From: a gamma proteobacterium L18
Lineage (GTDB): Bacteria > Pseudomonadota > Gammaproteobacteria > Pseudomonadales > Pseudomonadaceae
NCBI GenBank assembly: GCA_000497835.1
Contig: KI547164.1
Location: 324,161 to 388,160 of the forward strand
Reading direction: 5' to 3'
Length of the DNA: 64,000 bases
Shown: positions 9,902-19,646 of the stretch, piece after piece
How positions within the stretch are numbered: position 1 is the stretch's first letter
Layout: every line of letters begins with the position of its first letter
Notes under the pieces: model-generated
What the model was told of the DNA's origin: nothing
Seen by the model: the letters and a program-made list of their open reading frames with translations, nothing else
Database searches by the model: none
Made by a program: the position numbers and the translations under genes

Positions 9902-10801
9902 ATGGACCTGCGTGACCTCACCTATTTCGAAACCATCGCCGAGCTCGGCCACCTTGGCCGCGCCGCCGACAAGCTCAATCGCAGCCAACCGGCGCTGAGC
10001 AAAAGCATCCAGCGCCTGGAAGAGTCCCTGGGCACCCAATTGTTCCGCCGTGAAGGCCGCGGCATCCAGTTGACCGACGTCGGCGAGCTGCTGCTGGCCC
10101 GTGGCCGCGAGCTGCGCCAGAGCATCGCCGAGACCGAGCGCGAGGTGAAGGATTTCGCCAGTGGCGCAGTGGGCATCATCCGCCTGGGCTGCGCGGCGTC
10201 GATGGCCGACCACCTGCTGCCACAACTGACCGCCGCCTTGCTGGCGCGTGCCCCGGACATCACCCTGAGCCTGGTGATCGGCCAGGACGACGTGCTGCGC
10301 GAATCCCTGGTGGCGGGGCGCCTGGACCTGATCATCAGTTCGTTCATTGCCAGCGAGGGCTCGCTGGTCAGCTACCCGCTGCTGCGGGACGAGGCCGTGG
10401 TGGTGGCCAGCGTCAATCACCCGATCTTCGACGGCCCCTACACCTTGGCGGACCTGACCCGTTACCGCTGGGTACTGCCCGGCCCGACAGTGGCGTCGCG
10501 GCGCTGGCTGGACAACCTGTTCACCTCGCGCGAACTGCCGCCACCGGTGGCACAGATCGAAAGCAACACGGTGTCGGTGCTGCCGCGACTCATCGCCCAC
10601 ACTCACCTGCTCAGCTTCTTCTCCCGCGAGTCACTGACCCACGGCATCGGCATGAACCTGCTGCGCGAGGTGGTGCTGGCCGACACCACGGTGACGCGCA
10701 CCATGGGCGTCACCGTGCGCACCGATGGCTACCTGTCGCCAGCGGCGCGGGTGCTGCTGGCCCTGCTGCAGGAGCGTGGCCAGCAGCTGCTGCAGCCTTA
10801 A
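9902..10801 (+). CDS. LysR family transcriptional regulator
   Basis: A 299-residue regulator. The N-terminal winged helix is [22 protein letters not shown]...[20 protein letters not shown] (residues 1-48), and a LysR substrate-binding domain follows from about residue 90. The start ATG at 9902 has no clear ribosome-binding site because a palindrome occupies that position. It diverges from the AbrB-family membrane gene and its stop overlaps the convergent nadE stop by 4 bases. Effector unknown. Confidence 0.9.
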   Translation: MDLRDLTYFETIAELGHLGRAADKLNRSQPALSKSIQRLEESLGTQLFRREGRGIQLTDVGELLLARGRELRQSIAETEREVKDFASGAVGIIRLGCAASMADHLLPQLTAALLARAPDITLSLVIGQDDVLRESLVAGRLDLIISSFIASEGSLVSYPLLRDEAVVVASVNHPIFDGPYTLADLTRYRWVLPGPTVASRRWLDNLFTSRELPPPVAQIESNTVSVLPRLIAHTHLLSFFSRESLTHGIGMNLLREVVLADTTVTRTMGVTVRTDGYLSPAARVLLALLQERGQQLLQP

Positions 10802-11625
10802 GGCGCGAACGGCAGCTCGCGCTTGTGCTGGCTGTTGTCGTAGGTGCGCACGATGATGGCGTAGGCCTCTTCACTCACCGGCTGGCCGTGCAGGAAGGCG
10901 TCGATCTGCGCGTAGGTAACGCCGTGGGCTTCTTCGTCCGGCTTGCCGGGGCGCAGCTCTTCGAGGTCGGCGGTGGGCACTTTTTCCACCAGGTTTTCCG
11001 GTGCGCCCAAGTGGCGAGCGATGGCGCGTACCTGATTCTTCACCAGGCCGCTGAGCGGGGCCAGGTCGCAGGCGCCGTCGCCGAACTTGGTGAAGAAGCC
11101 CATCACCGCTTCGGCGGCGTGGTCGGTGCCGATCACCAGGCCGTTGTTGGCGTTGGCGATGGTGTACTGGGCCACCATGCGGATGCGCGCTTTGGTGTTG
11201 CCGATCACGAAGTCGCGACGTGCGTCGGTCAGCCCGTGCAGGTGCGCCACCTGCTCGGACAGGCCCAGCACGGCGCCGGCGATGTTCACGGTGTCTTCGA
11301 CGTCGGCGCGGATGAACTGCATCGAGGCGGCAGCATCGTGTTCGTCGTGCTGGATGTTGTACGGCAGGCGCACGGCGATGAATTTGTAGCCCTGGTCACC
11401 GGTTTCGGCGCGCAGTTCTTCCACCGACAGCTGGGCCAGGCGGCCGGCAGTCAGCGAGTCGACGCCGCCGCTGATGCCCAGCACCAGCACCTTGACGTGG
11501 GCGTTGCGCAGGCACTGCTTGATGAAGGCCTTGCGACGTTCGACTTCCGCCACCAGGGCGGCCGTGTCGGCGAAGGGCGGGACCACGTTGAGGGCCGCGG
11601 CGATCTCGATTTGACGATTGCTCAT
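10798..11625 (-). CDS. nadE: Ammonia-dependent NAD+ synthetase
   Basis: Last step of NAD+ synthesis: amidates deamido-NAD+ using ATP and ammonia. It has 275 residues with no glutaminase domain, so it is the short form. The ATP pyrophosphatase P-loop is GISGGVDS near residue 50, and [12 protein letters not shown] and [21 protein letters not shown] are further synthetase motifs. The start is the ATG at 11625 with a strong CAGGAGTT upstream. It follows pncB by 22 bases. The native order is pncA-pncB-nadE, but pncA is now split by the island, so the promoter at pncA can no longer reach this gene directly. Confidence 0.95.
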   Translation of the reverse strand: MSNRQIEIAAALNVVPPFADTAALVAEVERRKAFIKQCLRNAHVKVLVLGISGGVDSLTAGRLAQLSVEELRAETGDQGYKFIAVRLPYNIQHDEHDAAASMQFIRADVEDTVNIAGAVLGLSEQVAHLHGLTDARRDFVIGNTKARIRMVAQYTIANANNGLVIGTDHAAEAVMGFFTKFGDGACDLAPLSGLVKNQVRAIARHLGAPENLVEKVPTADLEELRPGKPDEEAHGVTYAQIDAFLHGQPVSEEAYAIIVRTYDNSQHKRELPFAP

Positions 11626-11647
11626 GTCGAACTCCTGAGGGTGCAAT

Positions 11648-12841
11648 TCAGACGCGAAATACATGTTTGAGGTAGGTGACGAAGTTCTCGTCCAGGCACT
11701 GGGTCTTGCCTGGCGTGTCGGAAATCTTCGCCACCGGATGGCCGTTGCAGGCGGTCATCTTGATCACGATGTTCATGGGCTCAACCCCTGGAATATCACA
11801 GGTCAGGTTGGTGCCGATGCCGAAGCTTACATTGATCCGCCCGTGCAACGCTCTATACAGTTCCAGCGCCTTGGGCATATTCAGGCCATCGGAGAAGATC
11901 AGGGTTTTGCTCAGCGGGTCGATGCCCAGGGTTTCATAGTGTTGGATGGCTTTTTCGGCCCACTGCAGCGGGTCGCCGGAATCGTGGCGCAAGCCGTCGA
12001 AGAGCTTGGCGAAGTACAGGTCGAAGTCCTTGAGGAAGGCATTCATGGTGATGCAGTCGGTCAGGGCGATACCCAGCAGGCCGCGGTACTCGCGCACCCA
12101 GCAGTCCAACGCGGCGATCTGGCTGTCGATCAGCCGCGGGCCCAGTTGCTGGTGGGCCATGAACCATTCGTGGGCCATGGTGCCGATGGGTTTCACGTCC
12201 AGTTCGCGCGCCAGGTGCACGTTGCTGGTGCCCACGAAACGCCCGGGGAAGTCGCGCTTGAGGATGTGCACCACCTCTTCCTGCACCCGGTAACTGAACC
12301 GCCGCCGGGTGCCGAAATCGGCCAGCTGGAAGCCCGCCAGCTCCGACGCGCTGGCCTCACCCTTGAGCCAGTCGAGCTTCTTGTACAGTTGCTCGCTGGC
12401 CTGCTCCATCACGATGTGGCCGTAGCGCTGGCGGTTGCGCACTTCGCTGATGATCGCCAGCAGCGGGATCTCGTAGAGGATCACGTGCAGCCATGGCCCG
12501 CGCAGGCGGATGCACAACTGGCCGTCTTCGACGCTGGTGTGCACGTAACGCAGGTTGAAGCGGAACAGGCTCAGGAAGCGGATGAAGTCCGGCTTCATGA
12601 ACGGGATGCGCTCAAGGAACGCCAGCTGATCGTGGGTGATGGAGATGTCGGCCAGGCGCTCGATCTGGTAGCGGATCTCGGCCAGGTAGGGGGTCAGGTC
12701 CTCGGCGTTGCGGCAGCGGAACTCCCACTCCACCTCAGCGTTGGGGTAGTTGTGCAGCACCGCCTGCATCATGGTCAGCTTGTAGAAGTCGGTGTCCAGC
12801 AGGTTCTGCACGATGCGGTCGGCGAATACGCTCTCGGCCAT
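11648..12841 (-). CDS. pncB: Nicotinate phosphoribosyltransferase
   Basis: Joins nicotinate to PRPP to make nicotinate mononucleotide (Preiss-Handler salvage). 397 residues, normal for the class. Family motifs are [15 protein letters not shown] near residue 12, [15 protein letters not shown], and [16 protein letters not shown] with [10 protein letters not shown] near the C-terminus. The start ATG at 12841 overlaps or abuts the pncA stop at 12844, showing translational coupling in the original operon. With pncA interrupted, this enzyme can still use nicotinate but not nicotinate made from nicotinamide. Confidence 0.95.
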   Translation of the reverse strand: MAESVFADRIVQNLLDTDFYKLTMMQAVLHNYPNAEVEWEFRCRNAEDLTPYLAEIRYQIERLADISITHDQLAFLERIPFMKPDFIRFLSLFRFNLRYVHTSVEDGQLCIRLRGPWLHVILYEIPLLAIISEVRNRQRYGHIVMEQASEQLYKKLDWLKGEASASELAGFQLADFGTRRRFSYRVQEEVVHILKRDFPGRFVGTSNVHLARELDVKPIGTMAHEWFMAHQQLGPRLIDSQIAALDCWVREYRGLLGIALTDCITMNAFLKDFDLYFAKLFDGLRHDSGDPLQWAEKAIQHYETLGIDPLSKTLIFSDGLNMPKALELYRALHGRINVSFGIGTNLTCDIPGVEPMNIVIKMTACNGHPVAKISDTPGKTQCLDENFVTYLKHVFRV

Positions 12842-12843
12842 GG

Positions 12844-13173
12844 TCAGGCCTCCTTGTTGACGGCAGCGGCCAGGTCGGCGGCGCTGGCGTAGAGTTCGAT
12901 GCCGGCGGCCTGCATCTGCTGGCAGGCGGCCTGGGCGGTGGCCTCGGCAATGGCGCGACAGGCTGGCAGGTACACGCCGACGCGGAAACCGGCGTTGCGC
13001 AACTGCAGGGCGGTGGTTTTCACGCAGTAGTCCAGGGCCAGGCCGCCCACCAGCACGAAGTCCACCGCCTGTTGGCGCAGGAACTCGATGGCGCCGGTGC
13101 TGCGGGTGTCGGCCAGGTCGTGGTAGCAGGCGGTGGGTTTGACACCATTCATTGACACCTCCGTAATGCCCAT
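12844..13173 (-). pseudogene. pncA: 3' half of nicotinamidase pncA, cut off by the island
   Basis: Nicotinamidase converts nicotinamide to nicotinate. This frame keeps the C-terminal part, with [16 protein letters not shown] and the catalytic-cysteine motif [13 protein letters not shown], but lacks the metal site and the first catalytic residues. Native sequence ends at 13132; the leading residues ([14 protein letters not shown]) are island sequence. The 5' half is at 50265-50622, 37 kb away in the same orientation. Joining 50622-50265 to 13124-12844 gives 639 bases, 212 codons plus stop, reading through [12 protein letters not shown] without error. The fragment alone should be inactive. Confidence 0.92.
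13125..13132. repeat. Left 8-bp direct repeat (attL core)
   Basis: AGCAGGCG; the identical octamer is at 50265-50272. In pncA it encodes the Ala-Cys codons of HPYGAC plus flanking bases. It is either the crossover core or a target duplication. Confidence 0.85.
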
Positions 13174-13314
13174 TCTAGAGGCGTTAAAGGCAAAATTTTA
13201 CTGGTTTTGATTGACAGCAGATCCTGCGTTCAACATTGACAGTTGGTTCCGTAGCTGACCCTTCGATTGACACATCAAATCTTAAAAAATCCAGCTTCCC
13301 CAGGAAGATTGACA
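13138..13314 (+). repeat. Left-end ATTGACA array (six copies)
   Basis: TTTGACA at 13138 and ATTGACA at 13151, 13210, 13235, 13266 and 13308, each mostly followed by C or G. All read rightward into the island. The mirror-image array at the right end makes these good candidates for recombinase-binding sites. No gene is visible from 13174 to about 13560. Confidence 0.75.
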
Positions 13315-13560
13315 GCCCGGCCCGCCCGATCAGCAGCACGGAAACGCATCAACTGCCCTCTCTGCAAAGCGACGAAGACGCTGATTACCCTCAGTCAGGG
13401 AGGATCATACGCTGCAGCAAGCGAACGTCGAACATCCACGTTGAGGGGGCATTACGGAGCTTGAAGGGGAGGGGAATAGCACAAAACTGAGATTGTTCTA
13501 TCTTGTATTTGGTCTTGGGAGGGCTCCTTCAAGCCCCCCTGCCTTTAAAGCCCTGTATCA

Positions 13561-14004
13561 CTATAAGCCAAGATCCCTCCCGAAGATAATTTCTGCCAAC
13601 AGCGGCGGGGCAGTTCCTTCATCAATCCACCATCGCAGCGCTGCCAAAAGAAAAACCTCCCATACAGGTTCAGGTATCCGAACCATTCTGCGCAAATTCC
13701 AGTTTCCTAATAATGTACTACCGCGCTCATGTGAGCGTCGCAGCGAACGCATGATAAGACGTTCTACTACTGTGCGCCCTTGATGGACGGAGAACTGGAT
13801 TAAAGGGGCTGAAGGGTAAATATAATCCGGCGCGGATACGCAGTTATTGATTTCATCACAGATGACGGCTGGGGTTTTAAGTGACACAGCAGCACGAAGA
13901 ATTGACAATGTGGCTTGCAGGTCGAACCGGAGCGAGGGGGCTGACAGGTGTTTCACGAATGGATAAGGCCGTGTGTAAAAGGAAAATACTGGGCGTTGAT
14001 GCAA
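13561..14004 (-). CDS. Hypothetical protein (uncertain)
   Basis: An open frame of 147 codons from a TTG start without a clear ribosome-binding site. The C-terminal half (RRMVRIPEPVWEVFLLAALRWWIDEG) looks protein-like, but I recognise no family. It is the first candidate gene inside the island's left end. It may be a gene fragment or a chance frame. From 14005 to 14286 I see nothing further. Confidence 0.3.
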   Translation of the reverse strand: MHQRPVFSFYTRPYPFVKHLSAPSLRFDLQATLSILRAAVSLKTPAVICDEINNCVSAPDYIYPSAPLIQFSVHQGRTVVERLIMRSLRRSHERGSTLLGNWNLRRMVRIPEPVWEVFLLAALRWWIDEGTAPPLLAEIIFGRDLGL

Positions 14005-14286
14005 GGCGAAAAGTTACGATGCCCTGTCCATATTTGCGCAGGTGGTACTCCCGGATTTGAACATGCGGCTCTAATTTGTTGCGCTTGAGTAAGAATTTTT
14101 TTGTTTGACATAATCAGCTCTTCTCACTGTTCGAAAGGTAGCGAATGCCAAAATGGTAGGAGACGGTTGACGATGATCCGCTGCCTGAAGATCCTAGTGC
14201 TTAGCAGTTTCGGCTATCCTGAAGCATCGAGGCACAGTAACCTGAAAAATTTCGCGCCAGGCTCAACTCGCTGAATTCATGGTCTC

Positions 14287-15096
14287 TTAGATTGTCAGAA
14301 ATCCATTGCGAACAAAAAAATTTGAAATCAAATCCCTGATGACCTCACGATTTTCAAACGCCTGCTCGATCGAGTACCCTGCTTTTAGCACTTGGTCAAC
14401 CGCCTGATATTCCACCTGCCCTACGAAGGCCTTAGTTCTTTCTTTGCCCAGACGCAGTTCCGGTAATGGCTTCCCAGGATTCTCGTACACGAGCCCTTGC
14501 ATGATGCCGCAAATGCTATTCCCAAAACCCTGGGTGTAGATGTGCGATGTTGTTTTCAGGTGCTTCGCTAGCAGCTCGCTGAAGTAAGTTAGGTCAGCCT
14601 CGGCGAGCATGGTGCGGAGATGCCCGAAATCTAGATAGATCCCAATGTCGGGCTCTTGACATTCAAATACTGAAAGGTACTCTTCAATCTTCTGCTTGGA
14701 GGGTGAGAGCGCTAAATATCTCTCCTTGCATAGTGCAATCGGTGTATCAAATATCTGATGAGTTGCCTGGATCGCTTCATCAGTGGGTTGGAAAATGGCC
14801 CCTGCGATCGGTTGCAGGAGATGCCTGGCTTCATTGTCATCCATCTTCATCTCGATGCTCAGAAACCCCCGGAAAGCTATCAGTTTTTTCAGGTCAACTC
14901 TTGCGTTGCTGTGCCCTTTAGTGATCATGAAGAAGGCGTTGAAGGCAAACAAGCTATCCCGTGCATCCAGTTCCGCACTGCCAGTATTGTCATAGTGTTT
15001 GAAGGTTTTTTCATGAAGTTCGGCTATGCCATGAAGCTTCCGAGTTTCATGAGGTATGCCCATATCATGAAGCTTGATTTGCGTGAGTGTGATCAT
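14287..15096 (-). CDS. Hypothetical protein, 269 residues
   Basis: A soluble protein of mixed composition starting at the ATG at 15096, with GAGG about 11 bases upstream. I recognise no domain. It is predicted mostly helical with no signal peptide or membrane segment. It stands alone between the left-end region and a decayed IS5 copy. Codon use is more AT-rich than in the backbone genes, which fits acquired DNA. Confidence 0.7.
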   Translation of the reverse strand: MITLTQIKLHDMGIPHETRKLHGIAELHEKTFKHYDNTGSAELDARDSLFAFNAFFMITKGHSNARVDLKKLIAFRGFLSIEMKMDDNEARHLLQPIAGAIFQPTDEAIQATHQIFDTPIALCKERYLALSPSKQKIEEYLSVFECQEPDIGIYLDFGHLRTMLAEADLTYFSELLAKHLKTTSHIYTQGFGNSICGIMQGLVYENPGKPLPELRLGKERTKAFVGQVEYQAVDQVLKAGYSIEQAFENREVIRDLISNFFVRNGFLTI

Positions 15097-15495
15097 TCTA
15101 GTGTTGCCTCGTGCTCAGGGAGAGGTGGGCTAGATGTCGATGGATGAATACAGGTTAGCATGGATCTCTGATCCTGCTACATGTGCGAAAGTTTTGGCGG
15201 GGCAAGGTGGCTTCAATATATAAGATAATCGTCGATTGGATTTTGAATAATTGATAGTTTCTGTGTTTCTGTGTTTCTGTGTTTCTGTGTTTCTGATTTT
15301 GGATGTGATGGTTTGTTTCAGAGTTGGGGTTCCGGGGTAAGAGGTATCTGGGAGGCGCGGAACAATTAACCCATTAGCGCCATCCTCTGTTTTCGAACCG
15401 TCTTTTTCAATCCATCGGCCTGACTCTGCGTTTCTGGGGCCGATTTCTGCCCTCGTTTTGCTGACTTGCGAGCCTGCCTCGGCTTTCAGGGGGAT
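15097..15495. other. Non-coding stretch with an 8-bp tandem repeat
   Basis: This 399-base stretch lies between the hypothetical gene and the IS5 remnant. It includes the TTTCTGTG tandem repeat at 15258-15295 and AT-rich sequence that could be a promoter for the leftward gene. The IS boundary is probably within 15360-15495, but I could not fix its terminal repeat. Confidence 0.5.
15258..15295. repeat. Octamer tandem repeat (TTTCTGTG)
   Basis: Four perfect head-to-tail copies of TTTCTGTG followed by a partial fifth (TTTCTG). Eight is not a multiple of three, and such tracts vary in copy number by slippage. It lies about 160 bases upstream of the start of the leftward gene at 15096, so it could affect that promoter. 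Confidence 0.85.
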
Positions 15496-16407
15496 TTATC
15501 CTGCCGACCGTTGCAAATGCCGCTTGGCCAGCATCAGATTGGCCAACCAAAACAGACTGAACAGCTGCGCGGTATTCTTTTCCAGCCCACGGTAGCGAAC
15601 CTTTCGATGACTGAAACGCACCTTGATCACTTGGAAGGGATGCTCGATCTTGGCACGCAGTTGGGCTTTGGCGTATTCGATCTTGCGCTTGACCCGGAAC
15701 AGCAAGCTGCCTTTGCCCTGGTGCCTGTAACTGCTTGGCCGTGCTGCAATCGACCAGATAGCGTCCCGTTTAGCCTGCTCTGGTCGCTTGGCCGCACCGG
15801 TGTATCCAGCGTCACCCGAAACATGGGTTTCGGCACCGTGAAGCAACTGCTCGACCTGTGTGATATCCGCCACGTTGGCAGCCGTCCCTACCAAGCTGTG
15901 TACCAGCCCCGACGTGGGGTCGACACTAATGTGGGCCTTCATCCCGAAGTGTCACTGATTGCCTTTCTTCGCCTGATGCATCACAGGATCTCGCTTGCCT
16001 TCTCGGTTTTTGACCGAGGGCGGCGCGGCAATCAGGGTGGCATCGACAATGGTGCCTTCCTTCAGCAGCAGACCCTGGCTGGCCAGGTGCTGGTTAAACG
16101 TTTCAAACAGCGCTCGCGTCCGCTGACGGGTTTCTAGCAAGCGGCGAAATCGCAGCAAGGTCGTGGTATCTGGTGCAGACTTACGGCCCAGATCGACGCC
16201 AATAAAACCACGAATGGCGTGGCTGTCGTAGACGGCATCTTCGGTAGCTTCATCGGAGAAGCCGAGGCACTGCTGCACGACATACATGCGCAGCATGCGC
16301 GACAACCCAATCGCAGGGCGCCCGCGCTTGCCTCTGATTGCTATAGAACGTAACCCCTTGCGGCTCCAGTTGTGCCCAGGGAAACCGGAGCTAACGCCCC
16401 ATATCAT
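15496..16407 (-). pseudogene. IS5-family transposase with an internal stop
   Basis: DDE transposase in one frame broken by TGA at 15952-15954. The first part (RGRPAIGLSRMLRMYVVQQCLGFSDEA, then GTIVDATLIAAP) ends at KKGNQ; the second resumes HFGMKAHISVD and ends AKRHLQRSAG. Relatives have a Trp or aromatic residue at the stop, so one G-to-A change explains it. The N-terminus before about residue 25 no longer matches the family, so the 5' end is also damaged. Not expected to be active. Confidence 0.85.
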
Positions 16408-16989
16408 TTTCCACCAGAACGGATTCTGAGCGACAACTGCTCAAGCAGTATGGCGTTGATCCTTCTCATCCTGCCAACAGGTGGGGTATTTGTGTGAATT
16501 TCACCACGTATTTGCATTCGACCTGTGCAAGCGTGTACATCGCACCTGGCCAACACGCTACTCGTTCTTGATCGGCAAAAACCGGCCAGGTGAGCATGCC
16601 CCCCTGGCTCAGTTCGCGAAGCGGTCTAGGCCCCACCGAATCCGCTAGGCGGAATCACCTCAGGGCCACTGCCGACCCATAGCTGCCAGAAGAGAAACTA
16701 ACGGCCAGTAGCGGGACGCGACAGGGCGGTTATGCCCGCTCAGATACGCCGGAGTCGATCCTGCGGTGGAAAAGTGATGCTATGGCACTCACGTTCGTGC
16801 GGATGCACGTCAGGAGACTAGTGTCATAAAAATCCACCTCAGGTAATGGCAAATTGCCAATGCCCTGTGACATTATTGTGCCAATAAGGAGGCTTTGACA
16901 GTCAGGTAAACACCATCTGATCAAGGCTAGGCATTCGCCAATAATCAGATTCGTCGGGAAGTCTGAGCGCCAAAAGGAGATTGAAGTAC
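16408..16989. other. Region upstream of the SIR2-PIN gene
   Basis: About 580 bases between the IS5 remnant and the SIR2-PIN gene. The first part is probably old IS flank. AGGAG at 16974-16978 is the ribosome-binding site of the next gene. No convincing gene is visible. Confidence 0.5.
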
Positions 16990-19521
16990 ATGACCGATGT
17001 CATCGCTGAAGCTTTGAAAAAATTCTTTGATAAGGCTACTGATCCGATTTTATTCACAGGAGCAGGTGTATCGGTCAAAGCGGGTTTACCTACGTGGCGG
17101 GGACTCATTCGTGACCTCGCCGCGGGGATCAGGCCTTTCGATTCCGCCACAGCGGACATGATGACTAAGCGTGCTGAAAAAGGCGATCTCACCACGGCAG
17201 TAGACTATTTCATGTTGAGCGATGACATGAATACAGGCGACAAGTACAATTTGTTATCCAGTCTATTGTCAGAATACGATGCGAATGCAATCTCTGACGT
17301 AGCGAGCCTTCCATTCAAAGGGTGTCTCACTACAAACTTCGACGAGAGTATTCTTCAAGCCATCGGGGCCGCTAAAGGTAAACGTCCGAGAGACTACAAA
17401 TACGGGGACGCATCCTTTAAACAGGCTCAGTGGGAAGAAAAGCAATTCGTTGCGAGAATCCATGGTGCTGTCGAGCACCCGGAATGCATAGTATTATCCA
17501 AGCAGCATTTTGAGAGCTTGTTAAAGGATGAGACGTATCTGGAATTGCTGCGCACATGTTTTTCGCACAGAAACGTCCTGTTTCTTGGTTTTTCCTTCTA
17601 CGATCCAGCCATCCGCCACGTATTTGGTGAGCTTGATAAGAAATTCGGAAGCTCCTCAGCTGGCCGGCATTTGGCTTTGCTCCCCTCCGACATAGACTCA
17701 GAGTTCGTCCAAAAGGCCCACCATTTGAATATTGAGGTTGTCAGGTATGACGCCAAAGATAATCACGCGGCCTTATGGTCTGGATTGGCGCAGTTTAATA
17801 GCGCCAAGGATAGTATTACAGCCGAAGCTGACAAGAACTCTCCGTTCAGCTTCACCAAGCAATTTTTGGCCACATGCTATGCTAGGGCGCACGCAGGATC
17901 TTCTAAGGCTCTGAGAGTCGCGGTGGCAGAGGGAGTCGTATCCGCCCTTCTTCAAGAATGCGCTCCACAGTCAATCAGTATCGCTGAGCTAACTGAGAAA
18001 ATGCGGCTCACGCTCGGCGTTAACAGTGGGGAGGTAATTTACCTACTTGAATCCGCATTGAGCTCACTAATGGACTCTGGTCTGTGTGCCTGCCAAGCTG
18101 ACGGCACATATGTGTGGGTTGGGGATCAAGAAGAGTCAGATCTCTTGGGTACTGTAATGGCACGATTGGTTGAAAGTACCGTCAGCCGCGCTTACGTGTC
18201 GGAAGGCTGGGATGTGCCTGAGAACGTACGCACCGTAATCAGTCGATTCTTTGACGGTATTATTAATCGCCGTGGGTGGGACTTAGGCGTAGCATTCTCG
18301 GCGGGGCGAGTGCCTGAGGCCATATCAGTGGCGTCGTTAATGAACGAGTGCGCCCATGACATCTTCACGTTTGACAAAGAACGGCTGCTGCGAGTGCTTC
18401 AGAATCAGTTTGCCCATCCGACCATTGAGGAGGCCGAAATCCTTTCCGAGTTGGGACGATTGAGCTTTGCGATTGAACTGGCATTCAAATCCCCTCATTC
18501 GATCTTGCTCAGCAAGGCTATCCTGCCGAGGAAGATTTACTTCGACGCCAGCGTTGTGCTCCCGATTATCGCGGAAGGGCATGCCTACACCACACTCTAT
18601 AAACAGGCTATTGCGAAGCTCAAGGAAGCCTCCAGCTCCGCAGCAGTTAGCTTAAAGCTCCTCGTAGCAGACGTTTATCTCAATGAAATAATTAATCATA
18701 AGGCCAAAGCGGAAGCTTATTTCAGAGAGGCTGGCGATGACTTCAAAGCCATCGCCATGAGTGATGCAATGTACAGCGGTTCTACAAACACGAACGTATT
18801 CATTGCTGGCTACGCCAATTGGATCGCCAATAACCAGGAGATCACGTTCCCGGAGTATCTAGCTCGGTTTGCTCCGTTCAGCAATGAGTCCAAGCTTAAG
18901 ACCTGGTTGATCAAACAAGGTTTTGAAGTCGTTTCAATACCTAAAAACACCGTATTTTCGGAGCTCTACAGCATCATGGAACGGGCGTATGCCAATTCCC
19001 TGTCTCATGGTAAAACGCCCTTGCTGATTGAACATGATGCTATTCAGGTCTCGGTGCTCAGCAGCGAATTTGAAAAGGGCGAAAAAGCAATTTTCGTGAC
19101 AGCAGATCGGCGGCTAAAAAATGTGTTGGTTAACACGAAATATCATGATTCTGCTGAGCTCATGATTAGCCACGTCGGCTTGATACAGTTTATTGAAGTA
19201 ATGCTTGGAGGAATTCAGCAAGGCGTTGGCCTCGCGCAGCTGATATGGAGCTTCAAAGTTTCGGAGCGGGCGCATGCTGTGCGATCTTATTTCACGTCCA
19301 AAGCGTTACAGCAATACGACGCAAGCATGCTAATGACGATGCCCGAAATCATCGATAAATTTGCTGACTTCGCACATGCTGAGTTGGATAAGGCTGGCGA
19401 GAACTTAGACATTGATGATCCGACTAAGCGGGTCAAGGCATTTAAAGCTTTGGGTATACTCGAAAAGCGATATTTCGAGAGTATGAAAGCCGCGATGAAA
19501 AATGTGGATCAAGCTGAATAA
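16990..19521 (+). CDS. SIR2-domain protein with C-terminal PIN-like nuclease domain
   Basis: An 843-residue candidate defence effector. Residues about 1-260 form a SIR2 domain: FTGAGVS near 22-28, the catalytic pair Asn (LTTNFDES, about 116) and His (RIHGAVEH, about 158), and LFLGFSFYDPAIRHV. Such domains degrade NAD+ in Sir2-type abortive infection. Residues about 280-500 look helical or winged-helix. Residues about 515-720 carry a PIN-like acidic set: YFDASVVLPII (D519), YLNEIINHK (E566), LLIEHDAIQ (D683) and FVTADRRL (D706). The start ATG at 16990 has AGGAG 11 bases upstream. The SIR2 assignment is firm; the PIN one is motif-based. It stands alone transcriptionally. Confidence 0.85.
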   Translation: MTDVIAEALKKFFDKATDPILFTGAGVSVKAGLPTWRGLIRDLAAGIRPFDSATADMMTKRAEKGDLTTAVDYFMLSDDMNTGDKYNLLSSLLSEYDANAISDVASLPFKGCLTTNFDESILQAIGAAKGKRPRDYKYGDASFKQAQWEEKQFVARIHGAVEHPECIVLSKQHFESLLKDETYLELLRTCFSHRNVLFLGFSFYDPAIRHVFGELDKKFGSSSAGRHLALLPSDIDSEFVQKAHHLNIEVVRYDAKDNHAALWSGLAQFNSAKDSITAEADKNSPFSFTKQFLATCYARAHAGSSKALRVAVAEGVVSALLQECAPQSISIAELTEKMRLTLGVNSGEVIYLLESALSSLMDSGLCACQADGTYVWVGDQEESDLLGTVMARLVESTVSRAYVSEGWDVPENVRTVISRFFDGIINRRGWDLGVAFSAGRVPEAISVASLMNECAHDIFTFDKERLLRVLQNQFAHPTIEEAEILSELGRLSFAIELAFKSPHSILLSKAILPRKIYFDASVVLPIIAEGHAYTTLYKQAIAKLKEASSSAAVSLKLLVADVYLNEIINHKAKAEAYFREAGDDFKAIAMSDAMYSGSTNTNVFIAGYANWIANNQEITFPEYLARFAPFSNESKLKTWLIKQGFEVVSIPKNTVFSELYSIMERAYANSLSHGKTPLLIEHDAIQVSVLSSEFEKGEKAIFVTADRRLKNVLVNTKYHDSAELMISHVGLIQFIEVMLGGIQQGVGLAQLIWSFKVSERAHAVRSYFTSKALQQYDASMLMTMPEIIDKFADFAHAELDKAGENLDIDDPTKRVKAFKALGILEKRYFESMKAAMKNVDQAE

Positions 19522-19646
19522 AAGCCCTGTGTATGCGGGGGCACTGCATAGGTGATCGCCTGTGCTGGCCCGATCTGATTTCGCAAGGGTCACATCAACG
19601 GCATAAACGGAGACCCCCCGCATCTCCACCACCGCCGCCGGCCTGC

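Noticed and set aside
13125-13132. Insertion at a tRNA gene
   Set aside because: No tRNA is present at either junction; the interrupted gene is pncA.
15258-15295. Possible CRISPR repeats
   Set aside because: The unit is 8 bases with no spacers; it is a simple tandem repeat. No cas genes are present.
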